Positions 10,301-18,845 of a stretch of DNA of 54,602 bases are shown here, piece by piece (positions within the stretch are counted from its first letter, which is position 1; every line of letters begins with the position of its first letter). Under the pieces are notes generated by a model, which had not been told where the DNA came from, made no database searches, and saw only the letters and a list, made by a program, of their open reading frames with translations. Both the position numbers and the translations under genes were made by a program. Source of the DNA: JANSWP01 sp041941305 (GTDB lineage Bacteria; Bacteroidota; Bacteroidia; Chitinophagales; Saprospiraceae). The DNA lies in NCBI GenBank assembly GCA_041941305.1, contig JBGTQJ010000064.1:1-54602 (forward strand). Reading direction: 5' to 3'.

Positions 10301-13300
10301 TTTTGATAAACAACTTCCTCAAACCGAAATTCAAATGTTGATGAATAAAACCGCCAATTCGAAAACACCCGGGTTGGTGTCTTATTGGAAATTTGATGAG
10401 GGCATAGGGGCAAAAGCTTTTAATATTACTGATAATAAATTCACTACCTACCATTGCGGTACAGCATGGACATCTGATAAGCCCCTTGTCGTCAATGCAG
10501 GTATTACGGACGAAACAGGGTTTTACAAAATCGAAGGCATTAACTATAGTTCGGGTACGACCTTTAAAGCCATTCCTTCCAAAGAATTTTATTTGAATCA
10601 ATCTTTGGAATTCAATGGCGTAAACGAGAGTTATGCCGACCTCACCGATTTTGATTTAAAAGATACAGCAGCGATTACGGTTACGCTAAAAGCATTTGAC
10701 TTTAGTGGCAATCAAGCCATTTTAAGTAAAGCAGATGCGGGCGGAAATAATCAATTTGTACTTTGCCTGAATGCCGGAAATGTAGATTTAATTTTGAATG
10801 GACAATCTCATACTTTTGGTGCTTTGGAAATGGGGTTTCACCATTTGGCAGTCAATTTATTCCAGGATGGAAGTTCGCTGGAAGCGGTTGTTTACAAAAA
10901 TGGCAACTTATTAGGCTCCCACGCTTTTACAGGTGTTGCGACTGATTGGACAGGTTTGCCCTGGAAATTGGGTACTAAAACAGATGGGATGAGTGGACAG
11001 GTTGACTTCTTTACCGGTTTGATTGATGAGGTTGTCTTTTTTGATACCTTATTGACGCTTCCTGAAATCCAGGAATATTCTAATGTCGGAACAGATATCA
11101 ATAATCTTTTCTTAGCTTCAATTTTCAATTTAAATGAAGGCACAAATACTAAAATAGGAGACACGGGTCCTGCTTTTACTGGAAATGGAACGATTCACGG
11201 AGCAACCTGGTCGACAGTTACCGCGAATATTGAAACCTTAGCTCATGAATTTATTCCAGGTAGCCGATTGGTGACACTTAACCCTAGTAATACGGGGGTG
11301 GATAAAATTGATTTTACCGATCAAAGTACCATTCCTGTGAGTGGATATGTTCGTTTTGAGGGTACTAAATGCTTTCAACAACGGGCAGAAATATTGGTCA
11401 ATGGACAATCACATGTTCCACAAATATTTACGGATGTAGAGGGGAAATTTGTTGTTGACCTGGAGCCGGGGGAGTCTGTAATATTAATGCCAAAATTTGA
11501 AGATCATACTTTCTCTCCTGCTTTTTGGGAATTGAACAACCTTTCAACACCAGTTTCAGGAATATTATTCCAAAATCAAGTCAAACGAAAAGTGGTTGGA
11601 CAAATGGCGGGTGGTCATTGCCGCAAGTCCGTTATTCCAAACTCAAGTATTGTACAAGTGAAAGTCGCAACCCTGGATGGTTGTTTTGAAAAGGTATTAG
11701 ATTTGGAAGGTGACGGAAAATTCACTTTTGCTAATGTACCGCCTGACTCTGTAACGGTCGCTGTGATTCAACATTCTAATCCTGTTATTTATAATTATTT
11801 CCAAAATTTAGGAGGGGCAACGCTGGATTTAAGAATGAAGGATGATACGACTGACTTTATATATTTTTCGCCGCCTGAAGTTGAGTTAACTCCATTGGAC
11901 ACCAATCAATGCGGAGATCCAATGTTGAATATGCTACAAACAGCCAAAACAACTGTCAAGGTGTTTGAGAGTTATGATGGAGGCTCTTGTTACCTCGATA
12001 CCGCATTGATTACCATAAATAATGATATAGCCCATCTCGACCAATTTGATACATTGATGACTGAAGGAGAACTCCTACACAGGTTTCGGGTAGAAGAACC
12101 AAATATCGTTGCACCCTATTTGAAAACCCTGCAGGTAACAGCAGAAGCGCATGACGAATTTGCGACCCAAACACTTAGTGCTGTAGTTTTAGGTCGCCGA
12201 CCTCGGCAAACAACTTTCACTTCTACTGCACCTGAATTGCCGACTTTGATTTTGAGAGACCCACCAGGTGATGGAAGTTATTCTTACATGGAATCAGGAG
12301 AAACCACTTGCCAAAACTGGTCATTTGAAGTAGAGGATGCATTGAATACAGGGGGGCATATAACGGCACATTTAGGACCAGATATTGAGACGACTATGGG
12401 AACACCATTTTTCGCTACTTCCTTGGCAGTTGATGTTACGGCAGATTTGGGAGTTTCATTTGAAGCGAATACCACCTCTTATTCATCAAATGAAATGGAA
12501 ACCTGTCTTACGACTTCAAAAACCATTTCCACGGGAGATAATGATTTGATTGTAGGTAGTTCGATGGGAGGAGATGTGTATATGGGAGGTGCAATGAACT
12601 TCATTTTTGGTATTACAGATGAATTGTTATATGATACTTTGAATTGTAGTTTTTATCTTGACAAAGGCTTGTATGTTTTTCCAGAAGGATTTAATACAAC
12701 TTTCATTTATACCGAAAGTCATATCAAAAGTATTGTGATTCCAAATCTTCTGACAATTGGAGATACCACAAGTGCTAATCGATGGGAGGAAATTATAGAC
12801 TTAAATACTCAACTAAAAAATGAAGCCGTCTTTTCGAAGAATCTGTCTTTTGATTCAGGTATTACCTACGAAGAATCCGAGACTTCAGAAGTTACAAAAA
12901 CAGTTACCAATTCATTTACACTCGAATTGGGGGCAGGTTTTGCAGCAGAATTTGGAGTGACTGTAAACGGACTTGGGGTGACCGGAGGGGTCAATATGGA
13001 TTGGTCAACCACGTCAACCAGTACCTCCTCCACCACTACCTCCACCACTCGAACAGTCGGATATACCCTCGCCGATGATGATTTTTTCGACAATTTCACC
13101 GTCAATGTCAAAAAAGACAAAGCTTACGGTACCCCTGTTTTCGATTTGGTCAGCGGCCAATCCTCTTGTCCGCATGAACCCAATACGCAACACAGAGAAG
13201 AAGTCAATATTGTAGCGGATGCGCAGGTAGCCGTCAATGTTCCTATGAACGATGTCGCCACTTTTGATTTGACTCTGGGGAATGTAGCACCTTCCGGGGA

Positions 13301-16070
13301 TATCGGGTTTTACAATATTGAATTGGTTCCTGAGAGTAATCCTGATGCTGCTGAAGTCAGCATGAATGGGGTGAGCCTCAATTTTCCACAACAGTATCAA
13401 ATTCTACCGAATGAAGGGCAGACCTTCACTATGTCGGTGGGAAGAGGACCAACTGAATTTGAATATGATAGCCTTCGGGTAGCGCTTTATTCCGAATGTG
13501 AATTTGAGCATGCTGCTAATTTGGGCATACCGAGAGCGGGTATTGATGAGAAGTTTTATAAAGAGTTGGCTTTTGATGTACATTTTCTGGAACCATGTAG
13601 TGAAGTGGATGTAGGCTTCCCCTTAGAAGGTTGGGTCTTGGTACCTGCGGATGGAGATATTTTGAATATAACTGTGAATGATTATGATATAAATGACCCT
13701 GATTTGGAATTGATTAGAGTTCAATATCGAAGAACCAACGGGGACGGAGCCTGGATAAATATTGAGGAATTGCCAAAAGATTCCTTAGGATCGGTCTTTA
13801 CGATTGTGCCTTGGGATACGCAAGGACTGCAAGATGCCTTGTATCAAATTCGAGCGGTCACCCAGTGTTTTGGTGCCCAAAATCCCGGGATTTCGCACCT
13901 CATTGATGGAAAGATTGAACGAACCGCCCCGGAAATTTTTGGAATTCCTGAACCAGCAGATGGTGTATTAGAGGCAGATGACGAAATTAGCATCACCTTT
14001 TCAGAACCAATTCGTTGTGATTTAATCATTCAGGCTGATGTATTTAGCAATAATAATGTTGGATTATATAATACTACTACAGGTGCATTGGTGGATGCCA
14101 TCATAACGTGTAATGAAGACAAAATCATCATCGTGCCAAATGTTCCTAATCACTTCATCGAAAATGAGTTGTTGCGAGTCGAGGTAGATTCTATTCAAGA
14201 TTTGGCAGGAAACTTCTTTGACCATGAAGATTGGGAATTTGTAGTGGACAGAAACCCACTCAAATGGAAGAGCAATAACCTGACAGAGACGAAGTTTGAA
14301 GATGAATTCAAAACCGTTTTGAAAGAAATTGTAAATGTAGGAGGTGCTACTCAGGGCTATGAAATCACAGGTATTCCTTCCTGGGTGAATGTATTCCCAA
14401 CCACTGGAAACCTGGCGGCAGGCGAACAACAATTCATCACCTTTGAATTTGACAGCAGCATGGTGGTCAATGAATTTGTGGATACCATCACCATGGAAGG
14501 TAGTCAGGGGGACGAACCCTTGCCCATCAATTTCCGAAATCTCTGTCGTTCTCCTGAGTGGGAAATCAATCCTGCGCTGTATACCTACAGCATGAATTTT
14601 ACATTGGAATTGAATATTGAAGGCACGGTTTCCACAGACAAGCAGGATATTGTCGCAGCTTTCATCGATGGACAATTGAGGGGATTTGCTTATGTGCAAT
14701 ACGTGGCAGCTCTTGACAAATACGAAGCCTTCCTCACGGTTTACAGCAATAGTTTTGACACAGGTACGGTGGAATTCCAAATTTGGAATGCCTCTGAATG
14801 TTTGCTTTATGGAGACATTATTGAAACCTTCACATTTACCGCTGATGATTTGGTAGGGGAACCCAATAATCCACAGGTCATTCAAACCAATAATTTGTTG
14901 TTGAGAGATATTCCGCTTCATCAAGGCTGGAACTGGATTTCCTTTAATTTGTCCTTTCCAAATACCACACTGGACTCAGCCCTTGCCAGCTTAGATTATC
15001 CTCAAAATGACTTGATCAAGAGCCAGACCGCTTTTGCCAATTATATCAATGGAAGTGGCTGGATTGGTTCCTTGAGTGATGTGAACAATACTTCGATGTT
15101 TCAGTTTCTGGCAGACAAGAGAGACACCATCAATATGGTTGGCAATCCGATAGATTTGTCCACGACCTCTATTACAGTGTCTTCCGGCTGGAACTGGATT
15201 TCTTATTTGCCTCTGGAGCCATTGGAAGTAGATACTGCCCTGGCAAGCCTCAGCCCCTCCAACGGAGACATCATCAAAAACCAGACTGCCTTTGCCCAAT
15301 ACGTGACTGGCTTTGGCTGGTTGGGTAATCTCACTTATATGCAAGCACCGGAGGGTTATCTATTGAAGCTGGCAAGTGGCGGAAACATCACTTACCCCAC
15401 TAGTTCATTTACAGGTGGAAATGCCGATGATCGAAATGAGACAGAGGGTAACCATTCGCCCTGGACGGTAAATCCCATGCTTTATGAGCACAACATGACC
15501 ATCATAGGCATGCTTTCAGATGAGGGTTTGAATATTACTTCTGAGCAGCAAACCATCGGAGCATTTGTGGGAGAAGAAGTCAGGGGAATTGCCGATGCCA
15601 TGTATGTAGAATCTCTGGGCACCTGGTATTTCTTCCTGACCCTTTATGCCAATCAATCCGGCGATTTGCTCAAATTCAAATTGTATGATGATGCGACCGG
15701 AGAGATGGTTGATCTGAATGAAGAAATGTTCTTCCTGATAGATGCCCATTTGGGATCTGTGGAAGAGCCTGAACCCTTCACACTATCTATATCTTCTGAA
15801 ACAGAGGAAACCACAGCGTTAAGCAATCAATTCTTAGTTCAGCCGAATCCATTCCGGGATGAGACCAGGATTGTGTTCTACTCTAAGGGAGAAACCGCCC
15901 AACTCGTCATCACAGATGCATTGGGCAGGGTGGTGGAGTACGAAGAAATTCCGCCAGCCGGAAATTGGGGTAATTATAACTGGAAAAATGAAGGATTGGC
16001 TCCTGGAGTCTATTTCATCAAGTTGAAATTGGGAGAAAAGATGTTGAGTAAAAAGGTGGTGAAGCAGTAA
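7305..16070 (+). CDS. Giant multidomain T9SS-secreted surface protein (adhesin-like)
   Basis: This 2,921-residue protein has a signal peptide (1-22) and a discoidin/F5-F8-like domain (about 24-160). A LamG/concanavalin-like domain (about 163-375) is followed by three Ig-like repeats with Y(L)WS(T/S)GDT signatures (about 397-595). A MopE-type metal-binding segment (about 599-668) contains DADGDGYGD and NGDCDD-like motifs, then a fibronectin-like domain and two more LamG domains (about 850-1045 and 1098-1300). After a long beta-rich middle there is a Big_5-like Ig domain (about 2205-2320). Two copies of a module shared with the next protein begin at residues 2419 and 2720. Two GWNWIS repeats begin at 2541 and 2628. 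The last 75 or so residues are a type A T9SS sorting domain (PNPF...GVYFIKL...KKVVKQ). Carbohydrate or matrix binding at the cell surface is the likely role. No catalytic domain is apparent. Confidence 0.9.
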   Translation: MKNIKYIITSLSMLVYFGAMSQTASVRYVRIQQNGTGSDHLMQLAEVRAIETSTGTNVALNKTITSFSNNPSHPDANFVDGNVNNFGLSQNAGTAEFIEIDLGAAYILDKIEIVNRSDSHWFRAENLQLVLKDYAGIVSYSTPIDAYQGQNSGYTTSWNVTSDGEALNYDGANSYIEMPSALSIGGGDMSFECFIKVPTVGTGGLSSGERVGCVVGNFGSNNNSINFEIHSAGQLRLYWNQGQINEFGTTDLRDDTWHHIAYVRNVTDNKWYVYIDGVLEFTHNSAGSNITINNAFRIGNDYRSGGLPYHGNLDEVRFWSKALTQSEIQTNLVCEISGSETGLEAYYRLNTGRDGSDNTGLTWAEDFTSNNYFGKLTGFSMSGSSSNWVEPGGLICVTANISGSTVGCDTLHLTASGGDTYLWSTGDTIAQIVVDSSATYFVTVTNSSGNTATASHTVTISTSPTASISGNATACDSTTLTVTGAGTYLWSSGDTTTQVNYTANGTYFVTVMNASGCSAVDSLVVTINTSPSASISIDSSNCGVVILTASGGTSYLWSNGDTSAQVNLTTSGTYTVTVTSSGGCTDSQSQAIVIGSNTTYYLDADGDGYGDKSTSVTLCGQPQPAGYVENDGDCDDANGQIHPGAPEICDNIDNNCNGILTEGNCPGNEGEISDFCASVSSNNVLSGTGSFNYGSISNGLNAVSRVSATVGQPLVGTAFEPNLNLAFGFWSRFLIAPSAPAVLGSEGEFPDRNQIKWEADPLSPAATSGFNIYRNGALLASVNPEVRSFLDFNVIAGEFYTYEVAGINDFGEGYKGSALAFLNPNGVVTGKIETFTGNPVPNAVVTLTPTIGTALAFDGIGSSFVEYDTLFPRAAFTVSCWVKIGNNNDAAGIIDLGSNIGKNWWLHTQTSGNPKGVTFGIGRDTNDVTELSYEFPVDEADEWHYVAASFSGAALLLYVDGELIETAVADIESDSSILFFGQRPEATGYYTGKLDEVRFFDKQLPQTEIQMLMNKTANSKTPGLVSYWKFDEGIGAKAFNITDNKFTTYHCGTAWTSDKPLVVNAGITDETGFYKIEGINYSSGTTFKAIPSKEFYLNQSLEFNGVNESYADLTDFDLKDTAAITVTLKAFDFSGNQAILSKADAGGNNQFVLCLNAGNVDLILNGQSHTFGALEMGFHHLAVNLFQDGSSLEAVVYKNGNLLGSHAFTGVATDWTGLPWKLGTKTDGMSGQVDFFTGLIDEVVFFDTLLTLPEIQEYSNVGTDINNLFLASIFNLNEGTNTKIGDTGPAFTGNGTIHGATWSTVTANIETLAHEFIPGSRLVTLNPSNTGVDKIDFTDQSTIPVSGYVRFEGTKCFQQRAEILVNGQSHVPQIFTDVEGKFVVDLEPGESVILMPKFEDHTFSPAFWELNNLSTPVSGILFQNQVKRKVVGQMAGGHCRKSVIPNSSIVQVKVATLDGCFEKVLDLEGDGKFTFANVPPDSVTVAVIQHSNPVIYNYFQNLGGATLDLRMKDDTTDFIYFSPPEVELTPLDTNQCGDPMLNMLQTAKTTVKVFESYDGGSCYLDTALITINNDIAHLDQFDTLMTEGELLHRFRVEEPNIVAPYLKTLQVTAEAHDEFATQTLSAVVLGRRPRQTTFTSTAPELPTLILRDPPGDGSYSYMESGETTCQNWSFEVEDALNTGGHITAHLGPDIETTMGTPFFATSLAVDVTADLGVSFEANTTSYSSNEMETCLTTSKTISTGDNDLIVGSSMGGDVYMGGAMNFIFGITDELLYDTLNCSFYLDKGLYVFPEGFNTTFIYTESHIKSIVIPNLLTIGDTTSANRWEEIIDLNTQLKNEAVFSKNLSFDSGITYEESETSEVTKTVTNSFTLELGAGFAAEFGVTVNGLGVTGGVNMDWSTTSTSTSSTTTSTTRTVGYTLADDDFFDNFTVNVKKDKAYGTPVFDLVSGQSSCPHEPNTQHREEVNIVADAQVAVNVPMNDVATFDLTLGNVAPSGDIGFYNIELVPESNPDAAEVSMNGVSLNFPQQYQILPNEGQTFTMSVGRGPTEFEYDSLRVALYSECEFEHAANLGIPRAGIDEKFYKELAFDVHFLEPCSEVDVGFPLEGWVLVPADGDILNITVNDYDINDPDLELIRVQYRRTNGDGAWINIEELPKDSLGSVFTIVPWDTQGLQDALYQIRAVTQCFGAQNPGISHLIDGKIERTAPEIFGIPEPADGVLEADDEISITFSEPIRCDLIIQADVFSNNNVGLYNTTTGALVDAIITCNEDKIIIVPNVPNHFIENELLRVEVDSIQDLAGNFFDHEDWEFVVDRNPLKWKSNNLTETKFEDEFKTVLKEIVNVGGATQGYEITGIPSWVNVFPTTGNLAAGEQQFITFEFDSSMVVNEFVDTITMEGSQGDEPLPINFRNLCRSPEWEINPALYTYSMNFTLELNIEGTVSTDKQDIVAAFIDGQLRGFAYVQYVAALDKYEAFLTVYSNSFDTGTVEFQIWNASECLLYGDIIETFTFTADDLVGEPNNPQVIQTNNLLLRDIPLHQGWNWISFNLSFPNTTLDSALASLDYPQNDLIKSQTAFANYINGSGWIGSLSDVNNTSMFQFLADKRDTINMVGNPIDLSTTSITVSSGWNWISYLPLEPLEVDTALASLSPSNGDIIKNQTAFAQYVTGFGWLGNLTYMQAPEGYLLKLASGGNITYPTSSFTGGNADDRNETEGNHSPWTVNPMLYEHNMTIIGMLSDEGLNITSEQQTIGAFVGEEVRGIADAMYVESLGTWYFFLTLYANQSGDLLKFKLYDDATGEMVDLNEEMFFLIDAHLGSVEEPEPFTLSISSETEETTALSNQFLVQPNPFRDETRIVFYSKGETAQLVITDALGRVVEYEEIPPAGNWGNYNWKNEGLAPGVYFIKLKLGEKMLSKKVVKQ

Positions 16071-16145
16071 TTGGGTTGTGAGTTGTGGGTTGTTTGACCC
16101 TCAACTCGCAATTCCGTACTCAAAGACCGAGAAGAGGCGTCCTGC

Positions 16146-16174
16146 TTAGGCGGTTAGAGAAAAGAACCGCCTAA
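16146..16174. repeat. Short perfect hairpin between the two surface-protein genes
   Basis: Ten-base arms ttaggcggtt and aaccgcctaa enclose a 9-nt loop. There is no T-run after the stem in the + direction, so it is not a classical intrinsic terminator. It could be an mRNA-stability or processing structure in a transcript joining the 2,921-aa and 818-aa genes. Confidence 0.5.
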
Positions 16175-16249
16175 ACCGCCTTCTTTGGCAAAAATGTAGG
16201 CGATTAATTGAAAGAATCGTCGAATCACTATGCTTAAAAAACTACAACC

Positions 16250-18706
16250 ATGACAACGAATATTACAAAATATATACTCTTGGTCTGTTGTTGGCTGCCA
16301 CCTTGTTTTGCTTTTACACAAGCTCCTAATTGGTCAATTGAGGCCGGAGCCTATCAATACAATATGTCTGTGGTGGCACAGGTGGTTTTGGATGGAGTTT
16401 CCGTAAATTCTGGAAATAATCTGGTGGGCGCTTTTGTCAACAATGAACTTAGAGGGGTAGCTAGCCCAATGAATATAGGGGGAGAAGACTTCTATTTTTT
16501 AACTATTTTTTCAAATGTCACCTCAGGAGAAGCAATCGATTTTCTGGTTTGGCTGGAAAATCAAAACGATACCTTTTTGGTGGCTGAACAAATTCCCTTT
16601 ATCCGTTCTTCTTCAGTGGGCAATTATCCCAATGGTTTTGAACTCAATTTGTCTTTGCTCAATGATTTTGGAATTACAATTGCTCCCATTCCAATTGATA
16701 CCACGCTTATGGGAATTGCTTTTGAATCTATTTTATTGACGGACTATTTAATTTCTCAGGACAATGATACAGTCGTCTGGACAGTGCAAAACAGCCAACA
16801 TTTAAACGGTACTACTTCTAATGGGACTACTTTGACAGTTACACCAGATGATCCTACCTGGGTGGGGACAGATAGCTTGTTGGTGATTGGGACAGAAACA
16901 GGAACGCCCAATTCACTGGCGGATTCCCAATATGTCTGGTATACGGTTTTGGCGGATTATCTGGGTCCTGATTTTACCTATATACCTGTACAGTTTTCAG
17001 ATGCTACTCATGCTTTTCCAGATGATTCTATTGGCAAATATTTAGTATTTGAGGGAGATTCCCTGACTTATTCCTATCAGTTGGAGGCATTGACGGGTTC
17101 AGAGGTCAATCCAAATTGGTCGCCTCCTGGTGCAGGATCAAGCTCTATGATTTTGACGATTCAGCTTTATTTAGGAGAATCTCAGTTTGATGGATTAGGG
17201 GAGTTAGCAGGTTTTGTGAATGGACAACTGGCTGGAAAAATTGGAGCGACCAATGTGAATGGAGAAAATTACTATTTCCTGACCCTGGCGAATATTGCCA
17301 GTGGAACGATTGATTTCAAATTTTACGACTCAAATCGTTCCTATTTGTATGAAGTGAGTACTTCAATTAGCTACACACCTGGAATTTCTCAGGGCAGTTT
17401 TGCCAGTCCAGAGCAAGTCAACCTGGCTCCGTTTACCCTGAATTTTGATACAGCAGGTAATTGGACTGTCAATATAATTGATGCTACCTGGACTGGAGAG
17501 CAGACCGCAAAGCTTTTTGCCACAGATGTTGAATATCCTGCCAAACAAGATTCTATTGAGGTAATATTTAGCAAAGGAATGTGTGCTTTTAGTACGATTG
17601 AAATTTGTCCTTCAACAGATACCTGCTGGATTGCAGATGGGAGCTTGACTGATGTCGTATGGTTTAAAGATGGTTTGCCAGTGGCTGAATCTATAGAATA
17701 TGCCCCCGCCTCACCTGGCTGGTATCACTATGAAGGAAGAGATGCCAATGATTGTTTAAATACCAGTTGTAATATTGTCGTGGAGGAATGGATAGGTTGC
17801 AATGGCAATTTTGACCCTGTGACCTATCCTTCCATCACCCTGAACCTGCCGGATGTTTGCGATACGCTGACCTACAAAAGTTATACTTCAAAAGCTAGTT
17901 GCTGCTATGTAGGCATTCACCCCAAAGCCTTTTTACAAGGTCCTTATGATAGTGGATTGGACTTGATGGAGGATGACCTCAGACAAGCCAATTACATTCC
18001 CTTGACAGAGCCTTACACAGCGCTTTCCATGTTTACTCATAGAGGAGTAGGCGGTAGGGAGATAGTAAATAGCTCTGTTTTTCAGATTTCAGACAACAAT
18101 GCAATTGTGGATTGGGTGTTTTTGGAATTGAGGGATAAAAATGACTCTTTAAACGTACTCAGTACCCAATCTGCCTTAATACAAAAAGATGGAGACATTG
18201 TAGGGCTCAATGGAACTTCCACGATTGAGTTTTTATATCAATGTCCCGACGATTACTTCCTGGCACTACGACATCGAAATCACTTAGGCATCTTGACAGC
18301 AACTGCTTTGGCTATGTCTGAGACTCCCATTGTTATTGATTTTACAGACAATGCTACAGTAGTATGGGGAACGAACGCTCGAAAAGATTTTGGCAATGGG
18401 AAAATGGGACTTTGGGGCGGCAATGCCAAAAGTGATGATGGAGTAGTGAGAGCGACCCCTCGCATTCTACCGCCGCCATCTCTGGCATCTGATATTTCTT
18501 ACATCCTCGATGTCATTTTGGTAGGTTATCCAAATATGACGATTCCGGGATACAATACAGGCGATGTGAATATGGACGGGAAGGTGAGAATGACTCCGGT
18601 GATTTTGCCACCACCCGGAATCCCTTCTGATGCCAGCTTTATTCTGGACAAGGTGTTGGAGGGCAATCCGAATGCCACCAGAACAGAGCAATTGGGAAAA
18701 AATTGA
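16250..18706 (+). CDS. Secreted repeat-module protein with dockerin-like C-terminal repeats
   Basis: This is an 818-residue exported protein with a signal peptide (1-24, ...CFAFTQ). The first module (about 27-140) starts NWSIEAGAYQYNMSV and contains VGAFVNNELRGVASP and a YFLTIFSN motif. It matches two modules at the C-terminal end of the giant protein upstream. A second copy starts near residue 289 (NWSPPGAGSSSMI...AGFVNGQLAGKIG). A later domain (about 540-690) has motifs LRQANYIPLTEPYTAL and ALRHRNHLGILTATAL. I know this pattern from other Saprospiria-type secreted proteins but cannot give it a name. The C-terminus has two near-identical repeats (VVRATPRILPPPSLASD... and KVRMTPVILPPPGIPSD...) around a GDVNMDGK loop that looks like a dockerin/EF-hand calcium site. 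No T9SS sorting domain is visible at the end, unlike its neighbours. It is probably co-expressed with them. Confidence 0.85.
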   Translation: MTTNITKYILLVCCWLPPCFAFTQAPNWSIEAGAYQYNMSVVAQVVLDGVSVNSGNNLVGAFVNNELRGVASPMNIGGEDFYFLTIFSNVTSGEAIDFLVWLENQNDTFLVAEQIPFIRSSSVGNYPNGFELNLSLLNDFGITIAPIPIDTTLMGIAFESILLTDYLISQDNDTVVWTVQNSQHLNGTTSNGTTLTVTPDDPTWVGTDSLLVIGTETGTPNSLADSQYVWYTVLADYLGPDFTYIPVQFSDATHAFPDDSIGKYLVFEGDSLTYSYQLEALTGSEVNPNWSPPGAGSSSMILTIQLYLGESQFDGLGELAGFVNGQLAGKIGATNVNGENYYFLTLANIASGTIDFKFYDSNRSYLYEVSTSISYTPGISQGSFASPEQVNLAPFTLNFDTAGNWTVNIIDATWTGEQTAKLFATDVEYPAKQDSIEVIFSKGMCAFSTIEICPSTDTCWIADGSLTDVVWFKDGLPVAESIEYAPASPGWYHYEGRDANDCLNTSCNIVVEEWIGCNGNFDPVTYPSITLNLPDVCDTLTYKSYTSKASCCYVGIHPKAFLQGPYDSGLDLMEDDLRQANYIPLTEPYTALSMFTHRGVGGREIVNSSVFQISDNNAIVDWVFLELRDKNDSLNVLSTQSALIQKDGDIVGLNGTSTIEFLYQCPDDYFLALRHRNHLGILTATALAMSETPIVIDFTDNATVVWGTNARKDFGNGKMGLWGGNAKSDDGVVRATPRILPPPSLASDISYILDVILVGYPNMTIPGYNTGDVNMDGKVRMTPVILPPPGIPSDASFILDKVLEGNPNATRTEQLGKN

Positions 18707-18745
18707 CTTGATAAATTTTAAAGGATTGTCAAAACTGACTTCACG

Positions 18746-18807
18746 AGCGGCAGGGTTTTGAATCCAGCATTCTAGTTGGGTTTTGCAGGGCTCAAAACCC
18801 TGCTGCT
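18746..18807. repeat. Imperfect palindrome downstream of the 818-aa gene
   Basis: The arms agcggcagggttttga and tcaaaaccctgctgct (one mismatch) are separated by about 30 nt. The structure sits between two surface-protein genes. With no T-run after the stem, it is more likely an intergenic palindromic element than an intrinsic terminator. Confidence 0.5.
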
Positions 18808-18845
18808 TTAGGCAATAACGGATTTTGACCATTAAAAAAAAGAAA

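Noticed and set aside
14064..14924. A 286-codon minus-strand frame inside the giant surface-protein gene
   Set aside because: The + strand frame is continuous for 2,921 codons with recognisable domains, and the minus frame shows no domain or start context.
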